This document shows positions 1 through 6,465 of a stretch of 9,582 nucleotides of DNA, in pieces. The stretch is taken from the NCBI GenBank assembly GCA_030655595.1, contig JAUSNQ010000202.1:1-9582 (forward strand). The letters are read 5' to 3'. Made by a program: the position numbers and the translations under genes. The first letter of the stretch is position 1, and every line of letters starts with the position of its first letter. The stretch comes from Paludibacter sp. (GTDB lineage Bacteria; Bacteroidota; Bacteroidia; Bacteroidales; Paludibacteraceae). A model generated the notes under the pieces. That model was not told the DNA's origin. It was given only the letters and a program-made list of their open reading frames with translations, and made no database searches.

Positions 1-1
1 G

Positions 2-823
2 AAATCACTCCTTCTTCAGTTATTCGGATACAGTAAGGTTTCATTACCACCCAAATATCAGAAGTACCTGAACATATTTCTTATGCCAACACAAGAAGTA
101 GGAGGCGACACACTGCTTACCTTAGATGCAGATAATTTTCAGAATCTACCAGTACAGTTAGATTTTTTCAGAGACAAAACAGATTTTAATAGCCTTACAC
201 CAATGGCATTGGTAATTAAAACCTTTACGGCTGCTTTGAATGATGACGAGGACAAAAATTTGCTTGATGAACCTTTAATAGATGAACTCATTAAGTTTAG
301 AAAATTTTTCAACAACGATACCGAAAGTATTTTGTTGAGCAATAGGAAATCTATACCAGAAATACAATTTTCAGGAAAAGAAATTGATAAAATTGAAGCC
401 CTTTATAAAACCATACCTACACCACAAAAAACTGTTATAAATGGTATTATTGACGAGATGAAATTTTCAAAAAAGCAGTTAATTCTTGTTACCAACGACA
501 AACAAAGAGTGGTTGTAATTCCTCCATCGGATAAGTTGCTTACTGAAGTGAAAGATTTTTTTGGACGAGAAATAACACTTACCGGAATGGCTCACTTTAA
601 ACCAGGTGGACAACTATCGTACATAAAGTTGGAAAGCTTTAATGAACCCGGAAAAACTGATAGGTTCTTTTCGCACAAACCCACCAAATTGAATGTACAA
701 CAGCAAATAGCATTGCAAATACGAGACGGAAAAAAGAGAAATCCTCTTGATGATATAGTAGGTAAATGGCCGGGAAGCGAAACAGATGAGGAATTTGAAC
801 AAATGCTTAAATCGCTAAACTAA
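2..823 (+). CDS. Large antitoxin-like protein of unknown family, 5' end off the window
   Basis: I do not recognise the main body of this protein. The frame is open from base 2, with 27 codons before the first ATG (base 83). That ATG has no evident ribosome binding site, so the true start probably lies left of the window. Residues below are numbered from that ATG. Residues 98-126 look helical. A beta-rich stretch follows at 131-185, with pieces such as QLILVTNDKQRVVVIPP and GREITLTGMAHF. A polar linker runs from about 190 to 216. The last 28 residues (219-246), containing DDIVGKWPGSETDEEFEQML, look like the acidic, Trp-containing C-terminal tail with which VapB-type antitoxins occupy their PIN partner. 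The stop overlaps the next start by one base (TAATG), so the two genes are probably translationally coupled. Seen: the open frame, the tail and the overlap. Inferred: an antitoxin role. At over 270 residues it is several times the usual VapB size of 70-90. No classical DNA-binding motif is obvious in the visible part. Confidence 0.75.
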   Translation, partial: KSLLLQLFGYSKVSLPPKYQKYLNIFLMPTQEVGGDTLLTLDADNFQNLPVQLDFFRDKTDFNSLTPMALVIKTFTAALNDDEDKNLLDEPLIDELIKFRKFFNNDTESILLSNRKSIPEIQFSGKEIDKIEALYKTIPTPQKTVINGIIDEMKFSKKQLILVTNDKQRVVVIPPSDKLLTEVKDFFGREITLTGMAHFKPGGQLSYIKLESFNEPGKTDRFFSHKPTKLNVQQQIALQIRDGKKRNPLDDIVGKWPGSETDEEFEQMLKSLN

Positions 824-1281
824 TGCACAATATTTTATTAGATACCAACATCTTAATTCATTTGGTAAGGGGCAATGCAATAGCTCAAAAAGTAAAAGAA
901 TATGTGGGTACTATAAACGAACCACAACTTTTTGTTTCGGTGGTAAATATTGCAGAAGCCGAAAGTTTAATGCTGCAATGGAACTGGACACCCGAAAAAA
1001 TGGAGAGTTTAAAAAAATTAATCACAAGCTTTATTACCATTGATATTGAACAAAATAACAAAGAACTGTTAGATGCTTACATAAGTATTGATGCGTATAG
1101 TCAAGGTAAAACTCCTTCGCCAAGTGGGGAACTTTTAAATAACTCTTCACGTAATATGGGCAAAAATGATTTATGGATAGCTGCCACCGCATATGCTATG
1201 AACGCTATGCTATTAACTACCGATGGTGACTTCGACCATTTAGATAAATCATATATCAACCTTAGAAAGTATGCTAAATGA
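823..1281 (+). CDS. PIN-domain ribonuclease, VapC-type toxin
   Basis: A 152-residue PIN-domain protein, slightly longer than a typical VapC (about 130-140). The family's acidic metal-binding residues are all visible: Asp7 in LLDTNILIHL, Glu45 in NIAEAES, Asp116 in GKNDLWIAATA, and Asp134 in LLTTDGDFDHL with Asp138 just after. VapC toxins are Mg2+/Mn2+-dependent endoribonucleases that cleave tRNA or rRNA and arrest translation until neutralised by the cognate antitoxin. Its ATG lies inside the stop of the upstream gene (TAATG), the arrangement expected when the antitoxin is encoded first and the toxin is translated by coupling. The insertion around residues 92-112 (YSQGKTPSP, then an Asn/Ser-rich stretch) is longer than I would expect and accounts for the extra length. 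Fold and active site are secure. The RNA target and toxicity are inferred from the family. Confidence 0.88.
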   Translation: MHNILLDTNILIHLVRGNAIAQKVKEYVGTINEPQLFVSVVNIAEAESLMLQWNWTPEKMESLKKLITSFITIDIEQNNKELLDAYISIDAYSQGKTPSPSGELLNNSSRNMGKNDLWIAATAYAMNAMLLTTDGDFDHLDKSYINLRKYAK

Positions 1282-1406
1282 CAGCAGCACAAGAACTTAT
1301 ACAACAGCTACAAACCCTTATCCCCGAAACTAAAAAGTAGTGCGAAGTTACAATGACATTTAAAAAAAAATTATCGTTTCGTGAAAATGGAGACATTATT
1401 TCTTGA
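1278..1406 (+). pseudogene. Short third ORF overlapping the PIN gene, interrupted by an amber stop
   Basis: An ATG at 1278 overlaps the PIN stop (ATGA) and encodes MTAAQELIQQLQTLIPETKK before TAG at 1338-1340. The same frame then stays open for 21 more codons (CEVTMTFKKKLSFRENGDII and a final Ser) to TGA at 1404-1406. A single G-to-A change (TGG to TAG) would restore a continuous 42-residue peptide. The ATGA overlap is typical of genes in one operon. The start, MTAAQELIQQLQTL, resembles the openings of small helical antitoxin-like proteins. I read it as a decayed or truncated third gene of the toxin-antitoxin operon. A functional 20-residue peptide or pure chance are alternatives, since short open frames are common in AT-rich DNA. 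Confidence 0.35.
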
Positions 1407-1505
1407 TTCAGTTTTACCTATGTTTTAAACACATAAATTATTACACTTAATTTTAGTTTTTACAACCCCTCCTTCCCTTCAAGCCATTAACCTTGCGAAT
1501 AAATC

Positions 1506-1749
1506 TTACTTTGTGTATTGCTCAACCATACTTTCATCCGAGATGTTGCGTAAGTGCTTTACCAACCATTATCCGTATGGGCTTTGCAGGACGGCCATTG
1601 TTTGCACAATACAATGGTGTGAACGAATCTTCAAATAACTGCCAATTTACTTTGTTGGCTAAAATGTACATCGGATGTTTTTGATTTAACATATCGTCCA
1701 AACCTAAAAACATACTGCTCTGTTGTGTATATTTCTTCTTTGATAGCAT
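1506..1749 (-). pseudogene. IS5-type transposase, N-terminal relic broken by a frameshift
   Basis: The minus-strand frame from ATG 1749 encodes a recognisable IS5-superfamily transposase N-terminus (InsH N-terminal / DUF772 type). It contains QQSSMFLGLDDMLNQKHPMY, ILANKVNW, then FTPLYCANNGRPAKPIRIMV. In intact relatives the next block runs roughly LLILKHLRNLSDESVVEQW. Here the frame runs off into ALTQHLG and a stop at 1534-1536. The expected block reappears in another frame at 1506-1550 as RNISDESMVEQYTK followed by TAA. Compared with my recollection of the family, about 11 nt are missing at the break, which shifts the frame. The catalytic DDE domain is absent altogether, so only about 80 of some 300-500 residues survive. 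The element is dead and marks an old insertion between the toxin-antitoxin genes and the operon. No partner inverted repeat can be assigned because the far end is gone. Confidence 0.82.
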
Positions 1750-1773
1750 AATTTATTTGCAAGAATTACGCAT

Positions 1774-1805
1774 CAAATATACTAAAACTTGCAGAATAAA
1801 ACAAC
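1774..1805 (-). promoter_or_regulatory. Candidate Bacteroidota promoter of the relic transposase
   Basis: On the minus strand a perfect match to the Bacteroidota -7 element (TAnnTTTG) reads TATATTTG at 1781-1774. A near-match to the -33 element (TTTG), GTTG, lies at 1805-1802, and the spacer is 20 nt, within the usual range. The -7 box ends 25 nt before the transposase ATG at 1749, which fits a short leader. It presumably served the insertion sequence when intact. Short AT-rich motifs arise by chance in such DNA, hence moderate confidence. Confidence 0.4.
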
Positions 1806-1872
1806 TATTTCAACACATATCTTGTTGATATTCTTATGTTTATATGCTTTTTTGGGTCGACTAAATAACAAT

Positions 1873-1904
1873 TTATTTGAAAAAAATCATAAACACTCAA
1901 ATAA
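1873..1904 (-). terminator. Weak AT-rich inverted repeat after the rhamnosidase gene
   Basis: TTATTTGA at 1873-1880 and TCAAATAA at 1897-1904 form a perfect 8-bp inverted repeat with a 16-nt loop, 44-75 nt past the stop of the last operon gene. It lacks a GC-rich stem and a U-tract directly after the stem on the minus strand, so a role as transcription terminator is only a guess from position. An overlapping 6-bp repeat (CATAAA 1888-1893, TTTATG 1910-1915) would compete with it. Confidence 0.18.
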
Positions 1905-1947
1905 TGAAATTTATGCTTGATTTTCACTTTTAATAAACTCAACAATG

Positions 1948-4245
1948 TCAATATGATTCCATTTTATATTCCCCTGCAGGAACTGTTACTGCAATATGAG
2001 TATCATATTCCGGGCATTGAATGAATGCCATTTTCTTTCTGAATCGACCTTTTCGCCAAATAACTTTTTCATTTAGTTTTACCTCTTTTACATCATGCTT
2101 TGGAACACCGATAACCGCACTGCTGTTCATAGGAATTGTTGCTTCAAGATAAAAATGATTTGCGGTAGCATTAAACGCTGAATAGATATCACCTTTTACA
2201 GATGGAACAACGATGCTGCATGATTTTATAGGGCCGCATTGTGGTAAAACAGTAAACAGGTCATAACCGGGTTCAAGAGGATACACACCACAAAGATATT
2301 GTGAAAGGACTGTTAAACCTCCACCACTCCAGGCATGATTGAGTGTTCCTCCACCCGTTGCTGGGCTACCGGACTTCCAGCCTTCAAAAAGTGTTGTATA
2401 GTCTTCATGACTCACCATATCCGAAAACCTTTTCTTGTGTCGTTCCAGGGCTTCTTTTTCATATCCCATGAGCATCATTGCTTCAAAAACATATTTTTCC
2501 ATATAAGGACTTGCATGCTCTTCTTCTGAGAATATTTTCAAAATTGCCGGATATTTATCAGTATCGGCCAATCCGGATACAACTGCCAGAGCCTGACCTC
2601 TATCGTCATGTTTATCGTTATAAGATGATGAGCGATAGACTGAATCTTTCCAGAAAACAAGATTGAATGCATTCTTAAAACTAATCATTTTATTTTCATA
2701 ATCCATTGCCTCCTGATGATATCCCAATTCCTGTGACATAAGCTTCATCCCTTTTAATGCCAGATAATACCAACCATTAAATAATAAAGGTTTATCAATA
2801 TTCGTTCCCCAGTCGCCCCAAATCCAGGCTGTTTCGCGAACCTTAGTCGTTCCATCACCTTCCGTTTCCCATAAAGAAATATAACGTTTTACTGCCGGAT
2901 AAAGCTCCTCAATTGTTTGTCGGTCGCCGGTGTGCATATAATAATTCCACAATCCGTAATACCCGACAGTTGCCAATACCTGTCCCGGTAATTCGGCACT
3001 CCAGTTTCCCGACGGAACAGGTGCATAAAGTGCTCCGTCAGGCTTCTGCCAGGCTACTATTTCATACAACCATTTCTTTGTTAGTAAATTTACCGGATTT
3101 GAATATACATAAAATGCCACACCAGATTCAGTTACAGCATCTCCTGTCCACTGAGCTCTTTCCCTGTCGGGACAATCCATGTAACTGTCCCTCATGGTCA
3201 GGTATAGCGTTCGTGCCGATTTTTGCCACAACTTATTGAAAAAAGGGTCAGAACAGTTAAACTTTCCGGTTTGTTCAGCATTATAGCCGGTCTCCCTGAA
3301 TTTCACATCAGCAATTTCAACATCTTCCGAAAAAATATAATACATTTTATGTCCGTTCATCCAACCTGAACTTTCATAACTTTGCACGCCATCTTTAGCT
3401 ATGTATTCAGCTTTTACCGGTAAGGTTTTGGCGTTAAAATAAAAAAAATTATCTGTCATCATCTCCACTTTTACGCCCCGTTTTGCATTTATCTTAAAAT
3501 AGGAAGTAAACTGCGCGTTATAGGGTAACTGACAAATTAAAGTATCGCCTTTTCTTTCTGTTTTTACATAGTCCTTCAACCCAAAATCTTTCCATAAAGG
3601 AATTGGACGCTTAACCAGTTTGTTCCAAGGAGGAACACCTTCTTCACCGAGTTCCTGAGCAATTAAAAATCCACGATCATCGTAATTTTTATCATACCAG
3701 CCTATCAGCTCTTTTCTTGCATCAAAAAGTATATTTGATTCTGATAAGCGATAATTGGGCATTTTACCGGAACAAGTTTGAAATGCAGGGTTTATCCGAC
3801 ATTTCCAGGAAGCATCGCTAACTAGAGAGAACACATCGGTTTTACAATCAAAGAAAAGTCCGGCTTTTCCACTGCTATTATGAGAAAAACCGTTTTTACC
3901 AAAATACCACACCAATATAGCAACAACATTTTCTCCTTTTTGCAGAAATGGAGCAATATCTACCTCGTCACAATACGTATCCATAGGAGTAGGTCCTCTT
4001 TTTAACCCTCCTTCAAAGACAACCAATTTACTATTGATATACAACCAGTATTTGCTGTCGACTGCTATACGTGTTTTTGCTTGTTCCGGGATCTTTTCTA
4101 AATCAAAAGTTTTACGATACGAAAGCCATGTATTTGGATTACTTTGGCAATGTTGAATCGAGATCCATTTTGCATTACTGGATTTTACAGATAACAAACT
4201 GGTAAAAAAAATAGAAATTACAAAAAACCATTTTGTGGACCTCAT
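1948..4245 (-). CDS. GH78 alpha-L-rhamnosidase, secreted
   Basis: A 765-residue glycoside hydrolase of family 78, which releases terminal alpha-L-rhamnose by an inverting mechanism. Residues 1-25 are a signal peptide (hydrophobic core FFVISIFFTSLLSV, cleavage likely after SNA). There is no lipobox cysteine and no T9SS tail, so a periplasmic location is expected. An N-terminal beta-sandwich (about 26-210, with WLYINSKLVV and VAILVWYFG) has the lectin-like pattern of bacterial rhamnosidases. The (alpha/alpha)6 catalytic barrel spans about 325-650 and a C-terminal beta-domain about 655-765. The motif DCPDRERAQWTGD (357-369) gives Asp357, Glu362 (likely general acid) and Asp369. Their spacing (5 and 7) equals that of Asp567, Glu572 and Asp579 described for Bacillus RhaB. 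Further candidates for the active site are Glu621 (LFEGW) and His637 (LNHAWSGG). It is the last gene of the operon, 16 bp after the T9SS-tailed GH49-like gene. Family assignment is firm; the natural linkage cut is not known. Confidence 0.92.
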   Translation of the reverse strand: MRSTKWFFVISIFFTSLLSVKSSNAKWISIQHCQSNPNTWLSYRKTFDLEKIPEQAKTRIAVDSKYWLYINSKLVVFEGGLKRGPTPMDTYCDEVDIAPFLQKGENVVAILVWYFGKNGFSHNSSGKAGLFFDCKTDVFSLVSDASWKCRINPAFQTCSGKMPNYRLSESNILFDARKELIGWYDKNYDDRGFLIAQELGEEGVPPWNKLVKRPIPLWKDFGLKDYVKTERKGDTLICQLPYNAQFTSYFKINAKRGVKVEMMTDNFFYFNAKTLPVKAEYIAKDGVQSYESSGWMNGHKMYYIFSEDVEIADVKFRETGYNAEQTGKFNCSDPFFNKLWQKSARTLYLTMRDSYMDCPDRERAQWTGDAVTESGVAFYVYSNPVNLLTKKWLYEIVAWQKPDGALYAPVPSGNWSAELPGQVLATVGYYGLWNYYMHTGDRQTIEELYPAVKRYISLWETEGDGTTKVRETAWIWGDWGTNIDKPLLFNGWYYLALKGMKLMSQELGYHQEAMDYENKMISFKNAFNLVFWKDSVYRSSSYNDKHDDRGQALAVVSGLADTDKYPAILKIFSEEEHASPYMEKYVFEAMMLMGYEKEALERHKKRFSDMVSHEDYTTLFEGWKSGSPATGGGTLNHAWSGGGLTVLSQYLCGVYPLEPGYDLFTVLPQCGPIKSCSIVVPSVKGDIYSAFNATANHFYLEATIPMNSSAVIGVPKHDVKEVKLNEKVIWRKGRFRKKMAFIQCPEYDTHIAVTVPAGEYKMESY

Positions 4246-4261
4246 GTCAAAGTAAGCAAGA

Positions 4262-6457
4262 TTAATTTTTCAGGAATATCCCTTCACAAATATTATCAAC
4301 AAGAAGCATATAAAAGCCTTTGGTCAGTTTTGAAACATCCAACTGTCGCCCTATCCCTGTTGCTGCAAGGATAGCATTTGCATTATACACCTTTAATCTT
4401 GAGTTTTCAGATGCCCTTTCAATTATCAACAAATCGTCTGCAGGATTCGGGTATATTTTATATGCTTTATTTACCGACGGAAGATAATTGACTGAAGGAA
4501 GTATCACCGGCACGGCAAAACCAGTTGTATCCATTTTAAGGACATCAAGCCAATTGTTTTGAGTCAACAGTACATCATTGAAAATAAAATTATCGAATAC
4601 AAATCCATCAATGATTGTATTAGCGTTACCCGCAATAATTCTGTTCTTGAATACAACTCCTTCGGTCATTTTCACATCCCAGTTTTTTAATGTGAAATTA
4701 CGCAAATCATTGGCTGAAAACGCATTCGGATTGATGCCAAATATTATAGGAATCGGATTTTCAGTTACTACATCTTCAATTAACCAATTATTTTGAGTGC
4801 TGTATCTGTCAGCTTCCTGGTAATGATTACCCACACAACTTAACAATGAAGCATTATGTCCCGCCTTGACCCATTCAGCACGGAGCACATCCACCCGGCT
4901 TATTGTGCAATTATGTGCCTGCGTTCTTCCCCAGGATGTTTGAATTACCCCACCGTTGTTGAGTTGCCAGACAACGATATCAGACCAAGTAATATTACTT
5001 AAATAAACCTTGATGGCATCATCATTGGCCCAGATAAAGCAATTTTTTACTGTTGAGTTTGCATATGCAGTGATTCCATCGCAATTATAAACCCAACCTC
5101 CAATTACTTTCACCCAACTGATTGCATTGTTTGACCCCATCAGGCGAACGGCAAAATACTTGTAATCGGCAACGACAATGCCTTCAACAGTTGCACCATC
5201 AGTTCTGATGTCAATGCCATGCGCTACCCTGTAGTTCATTTTTGCCTGCGACAATACGCCTCTGCCAAATATCTTGATGCCGCTTCCTGCGAATGCCTGA
5301 AAAGCACCATATACCCATGCACTATCGGCCAGATAAATATTTTTTATGTGAGACGGAATAACAAACACATCGATATTATGTGCACCTTTCTTGAAATAAA
5401 TTCCCTTGTAATGGGTTGGAATTTCACTGGCAAGTAATAAGTTTGAGTCAGGTTCCAATACCAGGTATTCGGGATCGGATAAATCGGGAACGTTCGTTTC
5501 AAGTGGATTTGCAAAAATCATCAGGCCGTTTTTGTAGCCATCCTCTCCTATTTCTACCGAAAACTGACCGTGAGTTGACAGCGTAAAAGAAACCTTATTG
5601 CCTTCCACCGTGGGAATGATGTTAAATCTTGAAGGTAAAATTCGTACATTTTCACCGGTTATCGGCACTTTATCTTCATTCAGGACTTCAACAACTACCC
5701 GAACCGAATCGCCAAACGAAAAATTAGTCCAGCTGATACTTCTGCCTTTGAAAAGTGACAACGGAATATCATCCTTTGTTTGCATGCCCATATATCCCGT
5801 CATATAGAGCGGACAATTGCTCAAATAAACCGGCAGTTCTTCATCCACAGAAGCTGAAGCTATATTGACAGCGTAGATGGGTTCATCAGAAAGCGTATAA
5901 TCCGGAATATCTTTTGGATCAGCCGGTCCAATCTTTACATGATCGATGTAGATTGTGCCTGCTGTCGACACCCTGAATTTGAAAAGCGCCTTATTGGAAG
6001 TTGGTAAGGGATAAGCAAAAGTATAGGTATATTGCTTCCAATCATTGGTTAAAACCCCGTTTTGCAGGTTGACAAAAGGATAGTTAATCGCAGCATCGGC
6101 TATTTGTATCCAGGGAGTAAGACTTAATCCTGCTGCATCCGGTGTTTTCGCCCAGTAACTGATGGTGTAATACTCGGCCTGATCAAGCGTTAATGGTTGC
6201 GATGTCCCGATAATGACATAATAGCTGCTTGTCCCGATTGTGGTGGCAGTTGTTTTCATGGCCTTCGTATCATCTATTCCTGCTCCCTCTTCATAAACAA
6301 GCGTTGCGTTTGAGACAAGATTTTTGACAGTCCATCCTTCCGACTCCATATCACCGATGGTTAAATAATTGGACGTTTGTGCTGATACAATTCCATTGAT
6401 GCCAAGAGCAAAAATCAGGATCAGCAGTAATATTGTATGTTTGGTTATTTTGTTCAT
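4262..6457 (-). CDS. GH49-like beta-helix glycoside hydrolase with CBM and T9SS sorting tail
   Basis: A 731-residue secreted enzyme. Residues 1-26 form a signal peptide (LLLILIFALGI core, ending VSA). Residues about 30-178 form a CBM4/9-type jelly-roll (YYTISYWAK, then WKQYTYTF, then GTIYIDHVKI). About 190-325 matches the N-terminal beta-sandwich of GH49 enzymes (GRSISWTNFSF, GQFSVEIG, KNGLMIFANP). A right-handed parallel beta-helix follows to about 645. Asp460 (NCDGI) and Asp479-Asp480 (ANDDAIKVY) have the +19/+20 spacing of the catalytic aspartates Asp376, Asp395 and Asp396 of Penicillium dextranase Dex49A. Residues about 667-731 (KIYPNPADDLLIIE, then LTKGFYMLLV) are a T9SS type A sorting domain, so the enzyme should be exported across the outer membrane. 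The start lies 8 bp after the paralogous gene's stop, preceded by TAACGAA, also seen before the paralogue. Known GH49 members cut dextran or pullulan; beside a sulfatase and a rhamnosidase a different substrate is likely. GH28 is the main alternative family. Confidence 0.88.
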   Translation of the reverse strand: MNKITKHTILLLILIFALGINGIVSAQTSNYLTIGDMESEGWTVKNLVSNATLVYEEGAGIDDTKAMKTTATTIGTSSYYVIIGTSQPLTLDQAEYYTISYWAKTPDAAGLSLTPWIQIADAAINYPFVNLQNGVLTNDWKQYTYTFAYPLPTSNKALFKFRVSTAGTIYIDHVKIGPADPKDIPDYTLSDEPIYAVNIASASVDEELPVYLSNCPLYMTGYMGMQTKDDIPLSLFKGRSISWTNFSFGDSVRVVVEVLNEDKVPITGENVRILPSRFNIIPTVEGNKVSFTLSTHGQFSVEIGEDGYKNGLMIFANPLETNVPDLSDPEYLVLEPDSNLLLASEIPTHYKGIYFKKGAHNIDVFVIPSHIKNIYLADSAWVYGAFQAFAGSGIKIFGRGVLSQAKMNYRVAHGIDIRTDGATVEGIVVADYKYFAVRLMGSNNAISWVKVIGGWVYNCDGITAYANSTVKNCFIWANDDAIKVYLSNITWSDIVVWQLNNGGVIQTSWGRTQAHNCTISRVDVLRAEWVKAGHNASLLSCVGNHYQEADRYSTQNNWLIEDVVTENPIPIIFGINPNAFSANDLRNFTLKNWDVKMTEGVVFKNRIIAGNANTIIDGFVFDNFIFNDVLLTQNNWLDVLKMDTTGFAVPVILPSVNYLPSVNKAYKIYPNPADDLLIIERASENSRLKVYNANAILAATGIGRQLDVSKLTKGFYMLLVDNICEGIFLKN

Positions 6458-6465
6458 GTTCGTTA

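Larger units (their letters stand above)
1341..1947. other. Intergenic region between convergent gene sets, carrying an IS relic
   Basis: About 600 bases of AT-rich DNA separate the + strand toxin-antitoxin genes from the minus-strand glycosidase operon. The left 65 bases are the possible tail of the amber-interrupted ORF, and 1506-1749 is a transposase relic. The rest (about 1407-1505 and 1806-1947) shows no gene, no RNA gene and no strong GC-rich terminator hairpin. Since the flanking genes converge here, transcription from both sides should end in this region, but the only candidates I see are weak AT-rich inverted repeats. Confidence 0.6.

Noticed and set aside
1419..1435. Possible hairpin TATGT/ACATA after the toxin-antitoxin genes
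   Set aside because: Only 5 AT-rich pairs with a 7-nt loop and no following U-run; too weak to call a terminator.
1493..1684. A 63-residue + strand ORF
   Set aside because: It lies antisense to the transposase relic, which has clear family similarity; the + strand product resembles nothing and is a shadow.
2913..3239. A 108-residue + strand ORF
   Set aside because: It lies fully within the GH78 catalytic domain on the opposite strand and has no recognisable motif.
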